Source: Asterella californica
Taxonomy: Eukaryota > Streptophyta > Marchantiopsida > Marchantiales > Aytoniaceae
Assembly: GCA_036924285.1 (NCBI GenBank)
Contig: JAYKYS010000007.1
Location: 7,564,001-7,628,000, forward strand
Reading direction: 5' to 3'
Length of the DNA: 64,000 bases
Shown piece after piece: positions 20,684 through 32,349 of this stretch. The position numbers and the translations under genes are program-made. The stretch's first letter is position 1. Every line of letters starts with the position of its first letter. The notes under the pieces were generated by a model that was given only the letters and a program-made list of their open reading frames with translations, was not told where the DNA came from and did not search any database.

Positions 20684-22242
20684 ATAGTAAACACAACCGA
20701 CGTTGATATTTTCCAAAGTTAGTAGGATCGAACATGTTATCTTAAGGGTGGCAGTTTTTCAGTGTAAAATTAGTTAGGCAGCCATGTGGCCGCATAGGTA
20801 GCGTAAGAACAGCGAGGTAGAAGACAAAAACCGGGAAAGGGAAACGGTTTGCATGTGGGGTGGCAGCCTTCTGACAGCGCCCATCTCCTCCTGGTGGTCG
20901 TCGCCTCTGGTAGAAGGCATAAGTAGGATCGAAGAGTAAGAAATTCAGTTCTTCACAAACATCAACATTTTACGGTGCAAATCACACACACACTACACCC
21001 GATGTTAGAGACATACGAATAGACTAGGATTATACCGGAGGGGTCTGCATGCTCGTTACCAGCAGTGGTTTGAGGATGTAGATAGAGCTAGTGGACAGTT
21101 TAGGAACAGGGAACGGCATCCTCGTGCAGTCCTGTTGGCTAGACTGTTGTGTCGAGGAGAAGGCGCTGGAAGTAGAGGAAGTGAGCTTCCCAATGCCAAT
21201 GTGACTTCTTCTCGAGGAATGGATTGCGGATTTGAGTGCAGAAGCTTTGTCCATGTCTTCTGGGTGGTGGGTTTTCTTGGATTCACTTCCGATTGTGCAT
21301 GAGAAGCGTTCTTCTTGAGTGGCGGTGACTGTCAGTAGTTGTGGAAGTGCAGCTTGGCTCGTCCAGTAGAGCACTTCGGATCTACGTACGGACAGTCTTA
21401 TGGGTAAGGGATCCCAGAAGACAGAGTAGTCGGAGCAGCGAAGAGAAGAAGAAAGAAGCATTCTTCCCACAGTAGAAGACGACATCCTCAAGTAGAAGAC
21501 GGTGCAACTGTACGCACGTTTGTTATCTTCCTCCCCAAACTATTACAAGCAGGGATGGCTTGTTAGTCAGGATCCGGACTAGAAGCCTGTCGGAATCTTA
21601 ATTGCTCCTTTTTCATCTTGTTTTCTCTTGTTTGGATTTTCCCTTCTTCCCCATCTTCTCTCGTCTTCCCCATCTTCTTACCTTCTTCTAGTGAGCTTCC
21701 GAGACTTCTATTGAGCTTCCGTGAAGGTGAATGTCGTTGTAGTGCTGCAGGAAGACCATTTCCGTAGGCAGAAGCCTGAGAAGGCTAAGGGGGCATACAC
21801 ATTGTGATTAATCTAATCCGTTAGAATGTGAGTGAGAGAGTAAGGTGTAACAGCAGTTGCTAGTCGACTTCTGCGAAGCAGGACAGACTTCCGGAGGTGT
21901 GAGAAGCCGAGTTGAACCCCCAGAAGACGAGAATTGCTTCGAGAAGACGATATCGAGAAGACCGGAAGAAGTGACCTGGAAGCAGGAAGCGTCTTCTCGA
22001 GCTTCGCTGTGAATAGTTGTGTGATATTTTAGTTAGTAGTTGTTTGTTTAGTTCCAGAGCACCTTTTGGCATGTCTGGAAGACGCGTGGTTTTGTGAGAA
22101 GACGGGATTTATAGACAAAACCCGTGTGTTTGTGTGTTTGAACAGATCTTAGAACTTAGAGCAGCGTTACTTGTGCAAATCCTCTGTGGGAACGATATCT
22201 TGTATACTAAATGGGCAAAAGGAGTAATCCTGCGACACTACA
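20684..22242 (+). repeat. Outer LTR, downstream part without genes
   Basis: Homologous to 440-2085 in reverse complement, with many substitutions. No recognisable coding capacity; the open frames here are shared low-complexity sequence. Confidence 0.75.
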
Positions 22243-22941
22243 GATTCAAAAGGTTTCTGTTGCTGGACTTTATTGTCTTCAATTCGTTCCGCTAGCTTCA
22301 AAAGTTCGGCACTTGTCGCTGGTAGCTCCAGCATCCGGAAGAGAGCCTTCTCCGAGCTAGACTTGAGTCCCCTCATAAATATACATATTTTGATCTCCTC
22401 ATTCCACTTGGAGAACGAATCCAGCTTAGCACTGAACTCAGGCACATAAGCACTTAAGGTCTCTGACTACCAACCTAACTAACTCAACACCGTCCCGAAT
22501 CCTTTGATACTCCGGAGTGAATCGTCTCGCAAGCAACTCCTTGAGTTCTTTCCAACCAAGCACTGAGACGGTTAAGGCATGCTCATCCCTGTATGCAGTC
22601 CACCAGAGAAGCGCATGATCCTTCAGGAACGTAACTGCCGCTCTCACCTTGTCTGACTCCTGAGCCTGTTGCGCCTCAAAGTAAAGGTCCAGCTCAGTTA
22701 AGAAATCCTTAACCTTGCGAGCCTGTCTACCTGAAAACAGGGTCGGCAAATTTGTCTTACAAAGCTTTCTGGTAGACGAAGAACTCCCTTGGCTTGTCTC
22801 AAGCTCAGCGATACGTTTATCCCTGGAGACCATACCCTCCTGCATGATCTTCATCATCTTGATGAGTTCTACATACAAGGTTCCTTGACTTCCCGCGCCT
22901 AAATCATTGAGCACCGTTGGCAAGACTTCATCTTGCTGCAC
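22243..22941 (-). pseudogene. Element X gag, frameshifted and truncated
   Basis: The minus strand encodes a Gypsy capsid domain: a heptad-like N-terminus, then LPTLFSGRQARKVKDFL, LLWWTAYRDE, LARRFTPEYQ and, after a frameshift near 22440, a continuation with CIFMRGLK and LAERIED. It stops at 22243 where the outer giant LTR begins, so the C-terminus was lost or displaced beyond the window. A separate element from the giant-LTR family, judging by capsid sequence and primer site. Confidence 0.8.
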
Positions 22942-23201
22942 CTATGTCGCAATTGGTACTTGACGTTGGGGCGACGGTTGTCGGTTATCGTCTCTTGACT
23001 GTACCTCGGGGTTAGCTCGAGTCGATCTGGTCTCGATGTTAGCCGTCCGTTGTCTCTTGGTCTTCCTCTTGGAACTTTGTCTTACGTCGATCATCACTCC
23101 AAGTATTCACCTAGAAATCTTGATCCGCTTCGTGTCTCGCGTCCCTCCTCAAACCTCCAGCCTTCAGCCGCTACCTCAAGTTCTCGCTCACCGAAGCGTC
23201 G
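22942..23201 (-). other. Element X leader
   Basis: 260 bp between the primer site and gag. It is related to 34210-34433 on the plus strand (shared words such as the CTCGAGTCGATCTGGTC region). No gene seen. Confidence 0.6.
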
Positions 23202-23213
23202 GCTCTGATACCA
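23202..23213 (-). other. Primer binding site of element X, initiator tRNA-Met type
   Basis: The sense strand reads TGGTATCAGAGC, the classic plant LTR-retrotransposon primer site complementary to tRNA-iMet. Confidence 0.9.
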
Positions 23214-23220
23214 CTTTTCG

Positions 23221-23693
23221 TGCACCTACCGCCTTGTTACGTCAGTGGAAGCTCTTGCTCAATAGTTCACGAAATTCACACCACTAACCTGTAAACCACG
23301 ATCACAAGTTAACGTCCATGCACCACTTATCTTAACTCTGTTTGGTCCGTACCGGAGCTAGACCGTCTCCCTAATCATCAAGCTTAGCATTCCCTGAGTC
23401 TTGACCTACATCCGCCTAGGTCGGTCTTAAAACATGAGAAAGTCACAAGATAACTTGGGGCGGACTTCAAATAAAGTCCAGGGTCCTAAACGGTATCTCT
23501 AGCACACCTAGCGGCCCAACCGCCCGTGATGTTCGTCTGGGTCTAGGCTCCCGAACAGTGGTCTAATTCGTCGACTCGTTCCTTAGTCTCGCTCCAGCAC
23601 TTACATCGTTCCTAAGTCTATACGTCCAAGTTTGGACCAGAACGTGCCTTGGAACCGGCCAACCACCACCTCATGCCCCCAGGGTCCGTCTGC
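23221..23693 (-). repeat. Element X LTR, 3' portion only
   Basis: Begins TGCACCTACCG on the plus strand just beyond the primer site and is cut off at 23694 by the 3' LTR of element Y. Its last about 200 bp (sense) resemble the end of X' LTR at 34000-34190. No gene seen. Confidence 0.65.
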
Positions 23694-26031
23694 TGTCAAG
23701 GCAAGAGTTTCTTGGGAAGGGCAAAACTTTCTAGATGTGATACGATCGTGAAGAGGAGGGCGAAAACCACACACGGAATACGGATCACAAGAGAACACAC
23801 CACCACAATTTTGATCTGGTCAAGATAAAACACACGGCGTGCAAGTAAATCTTCAACTCCAGATCATCTAGATTGAAAAGCTCACGCTCAAGGACTCAGA
23901 ACATCAGAAAACTACTCCTGTGAAGCACTAGCGCGTTGTCGGGTTGAGAGTTTTCCTCGGGAAGGGCGAACCTTCTGGCTGTGATATGGGCTTGAAGGCT
24001 ATGTTCAATCTACTCAGGGAAGTGTTGGGCTTCAGGCTGTGGCTGGTTTACTCAAATGATAGGCTTCAGGTCTCAAGGTGATACTGAAAAAACACTCATA
24101 TAAGTCTCTAAGCTCTTCTGATATGTTCAGGAAGCAAGGTTCAGGCTTAACTAGCAACGATAAGATCTGACGGCGAACTTTGGCACTCAGGATTGAGAAA
24201 TTTGTGAAGGTTTAGACTTCAGAACTCCTCTTACATGTCAATGAGGTCCTACTGGATACACCTACGAAGTTTTAGCTTCAGATCAACTCAGAGCACTAAG
24301 ATATGAGTAGAAACTTTCTGAGTAGAGAAATTACGGCAATTTCTGGTACCCAGACAGCTGTTTTGACCTAGAACGAAGAATTGGCTTGATCACTTTGGGA
24401 AATTCTTACAGGATTTGCAGTACAAAGCTTGCTGAACACTCCTGTGAAGTTGGGCCTCCTGATTCCACACAGAACTCCAGATCTCACTCTCTGAAGTTGC
24501 TGTTCCAGATTGAGAGCTTTTCGGACCCCCTCTGCTTCAGCGGCCGCCCTGAATTACTCAGTAACTCAAATCACTTGAAACTTTTTTGACAGTCGTAGCC
24601 CGGCTGACAGAGAACGCAACCACGAAGGTTTGAAGCGATTTCCTCAATTCTGCTGCAATTGACACTCAAAACCCCAAAATCAACAAAAGTGATGCAATTT
24701 GGGCACAATCCGAACTTCAATTGGGCATAACTCCTTGTTTATTGATCCAAATTGATCAAACTTTCGCTGAAAGTGCTTGGCTCAACGAGCTCTATCTCCC
24801 TGTGCTCTCATATTTCGCAGTGTGCTTACCAATTGCTCGAAATCCACTCTAGAGCTCTGTTTCTAAACTTAGAGTTTACAAAAGATAAAAATGGACCAAT
24901 GGGAGTTCATAGCTCCATTTGGTTGTCATTTTGTGCCTTAAACTACCTGGTAACTTATCTACACTCATAGGCTACCACGTCAAGCCCCCTAGAGTGCCTG
25001 CGTAAAACTTAAACTACCTAAAACGACACGCAGCCCTGAAAGTAAACTTAAATCAGCTAGAACGCGTGCATGGGCGACACGCAAATACAACCCATGAGCT
25101 TAAACCCTATCAACATGGTAATCAATCTACTAAGACTCAAAATATATAACATCCTCAAGTGTCGACATCTCTGAGGTCCTAACTCTACTCAGAGAGACTA
25201 ACGCTTGACAGAGAGGTGAATTATTTACAATGTAAAATAATTCACATCACGACAGCGTTCACCTAGAAGCTTCCTGTTTTCTTTTCAGAAAAGTATGCGT
25301 ACAAGTTGTAGGTCTCCTCTCTACTCGATTCTGTCTACTAATCTCGATCCCTTGATGTCAAAACTCTGATCAGTCAGAAAATCTCTTCAGACGTAACCTC
25401 TGTAAAATCTTCTCCTAGCTCTTCGATCCTCTCTACTCGATAGTCTCTGCACGGTAAACTCTACACTGTTCGAAGATCCACAATCTGCGACAATGATCTG
25501 AGAATTCTTTCTCTCCAGAGTACACCCCTTTGGGTTTTCCTCCACCCTACGTAACCTTCAGTGTCACCTGGCAGGGGTAAAAGACGCCCTAAACAGATGG
25601 CAGCAGAAAAATAAATCATTGATAATAAATCTACACGTAAGAAGACTATTTCACTAAGCTTCGCAGGTTCATCTGTACGGACGGCCACCGAGTCGGTCGT
25701 ACAGTCAGCATTTGACACCTCCATCTGAAGTAACTCCACCACGGCTACCTCTGGCCACCGGAATCACCTCGTTTCAGATTTACGATAAATTTTCCGGTAT
25801 CAGAAATCTTGTAGAAGAACTCCAAGTAACTTTTCGTCTGCAACTTCGTTTGCAACTTTTGAACATACCACGGTGATCAGCGCGACGAGACCTACGCCGT
25901 GGTGTTTTCAGATTTTTGAATGCTCACTTCCTCCAAAGTCGACTTCTCTGAGGTCTTAGCTTCACTCAGAGAGACTAACTTCTAACTGAGAGGTGAATTA
26001 TTCACTATGTGAAATGATTCACATCACGACA
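23694..26031 (-). repeat. 3' LTR of Y, split by a solo LTR
   Basis: The parts 23694-23936 and 25255-26031 together match the 5' LTR at 32350-33284. The 5' copy lacks about 78 bp present here at about 25269-25346. Starts TGTCAAGG and ends CACGACA. Confidence 0.85.
23937..25254 (-). mobile_element. Solo LTR nested in the Y 3' LTR
   Basis: 1318 bp starting TGTCGGG and ending CGACA, flanked by GCGT (23933-23936 and 25255-25258; GCGTT if one base is shared). Its first 85 bp in the sense direction match the Y LTR start, so it is a relative, but the rest differs. No primer site, gag or pol is present: a product of LTR-LTR recombination. It has no credible gene. Confidence 0.82.
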
Positions 26032-26043
26032 TCCACCCCCTCT
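26032..26043 (-). other. Polypurine tract of Y
   Basis: The sense strand reads AGAGGGGGTGGA immediately upstream of the 3' LTR. The same tract precedes the 3' LTR of Y' at 48555-48566. Confidence 0.85.
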
Positions 26044-26129
26044 AAACCTGCACATCCTCTGGCATGTGCCAACCTCTTCATCCGTCTGTTTGTTCTTCAT
26101 CATCATCGCTCTCCTCCGCCTCAGTCTCT

Positions 26130-27310
26130 TCATGTAGCCTCGCCTTCGTCTCTCGTCATCCACTCAGACTCCAGAAAGTTGAACAAATCTACTGATCCTC
26201 CACGTTGTTTGAACAACTTCACTCGCTTGCCGGCCATAGATAGTTTCAAAGGAGTACCATCTAACTCTCGTAAACTATAAGTGGCATTCTCATACACATC
26301 TAACACAACATAAGGCCCGAACCATCTTCGCGAGAACTTACGAAGTGTAGAATGCTGGTTCTCCAGCGTGCTATCATACACCAGAACCCAATCACCAACA
26401 CGTATTGGCTTTGGTCGTAGACGGTGAGTCTTGTCGAAACGCTCCTTGTTTCTAACTCGAGCCACCTTCAACTTCTCTTGCGCCTCAGCAAGATCCTCCT
26501 CCCTTCGCTCCAACTGCCTAGTTCGTAAAGCAAGGAGTGAAGTATGATCTATACCATCTTCCCACGGTAGCGTAGCCCACTTAGAGAAGTCCTCCTCAAC
26601 AAGCATGATCGGCTTCTGCCCCAACATAAGCTCAACAGGCATATAGCCAGTCGTGGTACAGTGTGTAGTTCTATCAACCCATAAAGCAAATGAAAGTAGT
26701 CTCGGCCATTCTCTAGGCCTACCATCACATGCTTTTACTAAGGCGTGAACAATAGAAGGGTGTCCTCGTTCACTCTTACCAATACCCTCTGGATTCATGG
26801 CAGTAGTAAGCCGAAGCTTTACTCCATAACGAGCAAAGAACTCCTTCGCTTCTGCACCTCTCAGCTCGCCCCTATCTGCTCGTAATCTTCCAACAGATCC
26901 ATAACGACAGATGATATCTTCCAATACGAATCTAACTATGTTCTCTGTAGTCTTCGTTCATAGTGCTCGTCCCTCCACGTAGTTGGAGAGATCTTCCCGA
27001 GCTAACACCAAGTAGCGCATCCTTCATAGTCCCGGCGGCATCATCACAAGATCACAGACCCACTGAAAATGAATACTAGGTGGGTAGGTAGGTACAAGTC
27101 CATCTCTGTAACGGACTTTAGAGTAGAACTGGCAGTGCAGACACGACCCAACAAATCCACTATGTCTTGATACAAACCCTTCCACCAATATCGCTCTTTC
27201 ATCTTTGTGTATGTAGTCCAAACTCCACGGTGTCCAGCCCACAAGGTATCATGAAACTCCTTAAGCAGATTCAGCTTCGTCGGTTGATCATCCACCACTC
27301 TAGCAAGCAT
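26130..27310 (-). pseudogene. Y integrase, broken
   Basis: A zinc-binding part (FHDTLWAGH...CTASS/CLHCQ region, about 27100-27310) is separated by a frameshift and stop from the catalytic core (26130-26924). Core landmarks are CDLVMMPPGL, RADRGE and GIGKSERG, giving the D, D and E positions. A C-terminal RRWFGPYVVLDVY module corresponds to GPY/F, followed by a charged tail. No chromodomain. The 5' finger in this copy is altered (one frame reads CTAS where Y' reads CLHC). Confidence 0.82.
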
Positions 27311-27403
27311 CCCATCTCTTCTCTTTGGGCGTTTTCACATATATCTTTCACGTAGAAAGTAACCGTACGCCTTTCGTCTGATCTCCTTGAACTTTGCATC
27401 ACT

Positions 27404-28150
27404 TCAACCTTCTCGCCTGCATAATGAACTCAGATAGAATCCAACATCACGGAACTTCTCTGTGTAGAACTTTTCGTTGAACGGCAGTGGTTCCAAGTCT
27501 GAAGTCTGCTGACCAACTTGGCACCAAACGTCTCTCTTTTCTTCATTCTCCACCTCTGCAATCATCTCATCCTCATTTGTATAACGAGCTCTAGATAATA
27601 TATCTGCAACTGGATTATCCTTCCCTGCTATATGTTTCAGCTCAGGATTCAGGCTCCGGATATAAGCAATCCATCGTAGCATTGCTATGTCTGGAGTATT
27701 ACAGTTTGCTATCATACCTAACAAATGCAAACAGTCTGTTTCTAGTATCACACGAGCTCCTATCAAGAACTCTCGATCTACCTTCATAGCAGTAACAGCT
27801 CCCTACAACTCTCGCTTCACTTGAGGATAGTTACGTTGCTTATCTGTTAAGATTAGAGCTCCAAATCTAGAAACAAACCGCACACCATCTGCATCTTCTT
27901 CACCAACTGCCCATCCAATCGCCTTTGGACTCGTATCAACAGTTAGTACCACAGGTCTCCTGCTCTCGTAGCTAAGCCTCCTTAGTATAGGTGGAGACTT
28001 CAGAATCTCCTTCGGCTGCTCCATCGCCTCGTGATGTTCTTGCCGCCAAGTAAACCTCTTCCCCTTTCTCAATAGTGCATACAGAGGCTCGGCAATGTGT
28101 ACATAATGAGAAATACTCACACGAAAGAACACACAAGCTCCTAAGAATCA
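27404..28150 (-). pseudogene. Y RNase H region, broken
   Basis: Continues the RT frame after a TGA at 28151. Shows FRVSISHYVHIAEPLY (RT connection), LTVDTSPKAIGWAVGEE, a TAG near 27803, then ILETDCLHLLG and DNPVADILSRA, the usual RNase H Asp/Glu/Asp landmarks. The equivalent of the TAG is TGG in Y'. Confidence 0.8.
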
Positions 28151-29650
28151 TCAAACCTCAGTGATGTTGGTACAGTCTGCTATCCTTGCTATAGCATCTA
28201 TCTTCTCTAGGTTCGGCCGTCTCCCAAAAGTATCGCATAAGTGACCCACCTCCACGATCTCTGACATTCCAAAACGAGATTTGATACCTGACAGAATGAG
28301 GTGTACCTCTTCCAAGCGCATTAGAATCTTCTCCACATCTCGGATGTGGTCTGCAACAAACTTTCTGCAACTGTCAGCAGTCATAGTTTCGTCCTTGTCC
28401 TCCACCGGACAGCCTTTCATGAGGATATCATCAAGAAATGGGATAGTAACTTCAGGGATAAACTCTCGTAACACCTTATGCATCACGTTTTGCATATGAG
28501 CTACTGAGTTTGTCGCACCCTGAGGAAGAGTACACATCCGCATCAATCCTAAAGGTGTACGCATGGTAGTCAAGTCTCTACTCTCCAAAGCAAGTTGAAA
28601 CTGATCATAACCTGAAAACAGATCTCCAATAGAATAGATAGATCTTCCAACAAATGCATCGGCTACTTCATCAACCACAGGTCCTGTTCCAACATTTCGA
28701 ATCGTGATGTTGTTAGCAGGCTGTAAGTCTTGGATGAAGCGTAAAGCTCCTGTCTTCTTAGGTACTGTGAACCATCGGCTAGAGTACGGAGTCATAGATG
28801 GTTCAAGAATACCCATCCGCATCCTCTTTTTCAGTAACTCAATAACCTTCGATAGCAAGGCACGAGGGACTGGAATCGGCTTCAAGTCCCAAGGTATGTG
28901 AGGAACAGTGAAGATAACCATCGGAGCTATCACACTAGGATCCACACAACCAATCTCTCCAGTTGAGAAAGAAAATGCCTTATCATGGCTAACTATCATC
29001 TGCTCAAAAGCTCGTTTCTCCACTTCAGTCAAGAAGCCACCCCCTCCTATCTGGAGTTGCTCGAGTGTCTCTTGAGTAAACTTGTGTCCTATTTGTTTAG
29101 GATCTCTCAGTATAGGCTCAGTGGCTGCTAACTCCATCTGCTGTCGTGAATCAATAGGTAATTGGGTCGTCACTGGTTTCACCTTCTTCGCTACAGTTTT
29201 GTATTTGGTGTGAACCTCTGCTTCTTCACGAGAGCCACACCAGCAGATTGCATCCTTCCATCCACTCTCTAGTCTCGGATGAGGACGAGATTGTAAGCAC
29301 GAGACAACCTCCTCATAGACTTTACGAGAGTGGATAGGGATCACCACCATTCCTCCCATCTGCTCCATCAACCTATCTACATCATCCAGCCAACGAACAA
29401 AAGACTATACACCTACAAACTCCTCGTAAACACCAGAAATCATCTCACCTTCGTTCAGAACTCCTGTACAGTGCAGATTTGCTGCGTACTTCTCAATATG
29501 CCTTCTACTCTTCTCTGTCAAATCCTCTACTCGCATAAACTCACTCCAATCATCAAAACTGAAAGTCATCAAACCAGATTTCCAACTATGTACAGTATAA
29601 CTGTTCTCCGAATCTTGAGCAACCTCTTCGTTAGTCTCTTGTGATCCCAC
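28151..29650 (-). pseudogene. Y reverse transcriptase, unusual type, with single stops
   Basis: Open for 406 codons (28151-29371) and, past one TAG, in the same frame to 29650. N-terminal part has HPRLESGWKDAICWCGS and an acidic spacer. RT landmarks are MGILEPSM, RWFTVPKKTGALRFIQDLQ, DLFSGYDQFQLAL, MRTPLGLMRMCTLPQGATN and catalytic FLDDIL. The thumb region reads ADHIRDVEKILMRL. The QGATNSVAHMQN block takes the place of the usual FGLxNAPATFQ. This arrangement resembles a Gypsy group I associate with fungi rather than standard plant lineages (from memory of the family; not searched). Confidence 0.78.
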
Positions 29651-29865
29651 AGGCTACTCAAGCGGAATCATAGTAACAGTAGATCTATCACTCTTGGTAT
29701 CCCGTCTTACAAGAGTGGTTTCAGAAAACCCTTGCTCCTACAGATAGGAGAATCTCTCAAAGTCTGTCGGTTTCGTTCGTGGTTTGTACGAACGGTCAAA
29801 AACTACACAGAACGTCTATCATCCGGACTACGTATCCTAGCATAGTGAGATCTGTCGTCCATCAC

Positions 29866-30174
29866 TTAGGTCTCCATTCGAACTGCAATGATATAAGGCT
29901 GATCAAAAATCACGGGATATGAAGCAAAAGATTGCACGAAGAAGTGTTGATCTACCTCCACATCACCCAGCTTCACCCTCACGTTAGGACAAGCGCCGTA
30001 TAAATTCACCCTTCTGGTTTTTTGCAGCTCGTAGCACCCAACCATGGTTTTCGATAGACCACTATCCTCTCTCATACACTTCTCGTGACATGATGTTGAT
30101 CTCTGAACCGTGATCAACCAAAGCAGCAACAGGTTCAAGACTTCCAAGGCGAACTCGTGTAGCAGTCGTAGCAC
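29866..30174 (-). pseudogene. Y aspartic protease
   Basis: Contains VRLGSLE, a disrupted LVDHGSEIN-type active site, the block PNVRVKLGDVEVDQHFFVQ and the QPYI loop, in order as in retropepsins. A frameshift separates it from the upstream ORF. Y' has the same domain with YHDSEINIM. The usual D-S/T-G triad is changed in both, so activity is doubtful. Confidence 0.65.
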
Positions 30175-30178
30175 GAAC

Positions 30179-30820
30179 CTAGTGTCTTTTTCTGAAGTCG
30201 CTATCAGTAGCTAAACTCTCATCGCCAGCTTCATCATCATCGAACTCAACAGTGTTGGTACCAGCAACCAACGCTTCTTGCTGGTACTCTGTATCATCAG
30301 CCTCCTGAAAATGCACCTTTCCGAACTCTACATCATTCAGATAAGCTCCTACCGCATCGATCATTTGACTATCTACCTGCTCGGACATCATCTGTCTCTT
30401 CCGCTTGATGATGTCGATGATCAGTTCGTGAAACTCCCTCTTCGCAATACCAAGAACCTCCCGAAGAGAAAACTCGATTCGTACGTCAAGGATTCTCTGT
30501 TCCAAGATGCTCTTGAGATCAGTTGAAGTCACAATATCAGCCGTCAACTTATAAGCCGGTCCCTTCCCTTTCTCTTGGACAGTAAACCGTCTACCAGCAG
30601 TCGTTGGCTCCTGCTGGGATCTCTGCACGTCCTCCATCGGACCTGGTGCAGGTGGAGGAGCTGCAGAAGTAGAAGGGATGTCTTCGGGAGGAGCTGTTCG
30701 CCTCCTTGTGACTCTTCGTCTGTCCCCGGTCTCTTCTGGAACCCCAGTATCAAGTTCAGAGGCTTCTCGCCGCCTCTTTTCCTCCACAGAAGCATCCTGC
30801 CAGTGAACGTGTCTATCCAC
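30179..30820 (-). CDS. Y gag-pol linker ORF (213 codons)
   Basis: Open reading of a charged, Pro/Ala-rich protein with an RRR cluster, a helical middle (LKSILEQRILDVRIEF, REFHELIIDIIKRKRQ) and an acidic end (DDDEAGDESLATDSD). Lies between the zinc knuckle and the protease. Its helical part is where element W inserted in Y'. No catalytic domain recognised. Confidence 0.5.
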   Translation of the reverse strand: MDRHVHWQDASVEEKRRREASELDTGVPEETGDRRRVTRRRTAPPEDIPSTSAAPPPAPGPMEDVQRSQQEPTTAGRRFTVQEKGKGPAYKLTADIVTSTDLKSILEQRILDVRIEFSLREVLGIAKREFHELIIDIIKRKRQMMSEQVDSQMIDAVGAYLNDVEFGKVHFQEADDTEYQQEALVAGTNTVEFDDDEAGDESLATDSDFRKRH

Positions 30821-32310
30821 GTCCTTTGATAGAGTACTTTGATAGACGCAGCGTCAACAGGATCTCTCCACCCTGTGACTCTGCGGATAGTCTCAGCTCC
30901 TCTCTTTAGTATTTCAGAAGGAACGGGAGCAATACTCTTCTCAGTAGTCCTATCTAGCAACGTAAGACTAGAAAAAACCTCAATATGTCGAGCATATACA
31001 TCAAGATTCACCGGTGGTGCCATTAATACATTTACAATCACAGCCGCAATAATATGAGGTAGACTTCTCATACCTCCTCATCCAAATTGCGTGTTCAGCG
31101 GCTCTCCAGTCGAAGAAAGGTGTAGCTTACCATTCTGGTAGCGAACCACACCATCTCGCAAAGCAGCCGTAAGCTCTTGACAGTCTCCACGAAAATGATC
31201 AGGACTGTCACACCATATATATCTACGAACAGGAGCACCTCCTGGACATGTAGCAGCAAGCGCCAGTGGCTGATCTCTCTACAGGCCAGCTAGCTCCACC
31301 TTCAGTTCTCTCATCTGCCGAATCAAGTCTTCGATCTGGTTCTGCTGTCCATGGTTCTCCGCAAGTCTCTGAATCGGTGCCCTCTATGCAAGAATTGGCA
31401 CAACTGGCATCAAAGGAACTGCAGCCGGGACAACAGGTCTAGGAGCCGGAGCAAGAGCCGGAGGTTGCTGTACTTGAGGAGCAGTGCGAGGTTGAGCAGC
31501 GGTTACTTCTGCAAGCGGACGTCCTCTCACAACCACTCTTCCCCTCCTCTGCCTCGTTAGTACGGCAACAACATCCTCGACTCTTCCCCAATCAGTAGTA
31601 ACTCCTCCTTCAGCAGATCGATCAGTCAACACAAAACATAACCGATCTGCCGTAGCATCATCGGTAGCTTGCAGGAAAAGCTCGGTTCTCTTAGCATCTA
31701 AGGTTATCCTCTCAAGAGTTGAGAGTTGTCGGTATCTCCGATCAAACTCTCTCAACATCTCATTCAGGCTCATCATCCGACCAGGTTGCTGCTCAACCCA
31801 GTCCAGAAATGTTCTCCTAGTAATTCTCTCTTAATCTTCTTCAAGAAACTCCTCTCGAAGAGATCGCTCAAAACTCATCCAGATTCCAAGGTTTCTTCTC
31901 TGTACATCCCTAACTTGGTCCCGCAACTCAGGAATGACAACTAACTCAAAACTTGCTATCATCTCAGCATCAGTAACTCTAACCAGTTCCATCTCTCCTC
32001 TATATTCACGCAGATATCTAGAAATATCTCTACTCTCAAATCTGCCGCATCTATTCACAATCGCTTGCAAAGCCTTGGTGGATTTTAACTCACCCCCTCC
32101 AACGATCGGATGCTGTTGGACCAAGCCCGCAAGCATCTTCAAGATCTCAGTCGTATCGAGACCAGATGCAGATGTCGCTGCAGTCGTAGATGCTATAGAA
32201 GGTGCTGCAGTAGACGTAGATGCAGCAGCCGTAGAAGTAGCAGCAGCATCAGCGCTTCCGCTCTTTCGATCCATCTTCTTCTTCGTCTTGGAACTCAACT
32301 TCACGATCAA
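30821..32310 (-). pseudogene. Y gag with in-frame stops
   Basis: One frame from about 32310 to about 30830. Ala/Thr-rich N-terminus (real start probably ATG at 32274, MDRKSGS). The capsid-like part has RCGRFESRDISRYLREYRGEM. A TAA at 31831 replaces the Ser codon seen in Y', followed by MMSLNEMLREFDRRY, a Pro/Ala/Gln linker, further stops, and a CCHC-type knuckle with CX2CX4HX4C spacing (CDSPDHFREDC). Translation by homology only; it cannot be made as one protein. Confidence 0.75.
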
Positions 32311-32349
32311 TCATCCCAAGAAGCCTCTCAATGGAAAAACCAGATTGTA

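Larger units (their letters stand above)
19118..22242 (+). mobile_element. Outer giant LTR, right part
   Basis: Continues from 439. The sequence parallels the reverse complement of the inner LTR to its end: the last 40 bases mirror the TGTAGTGACG LTR start and finish in CACTACA at 22242. Divergence and stops show it is much older than the inner element. Right of 22242 the sequence is gag of element X, so this LTR inserted there. The far flank is off-window, so its duplication cannot be checked. Confidence 0.88.
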
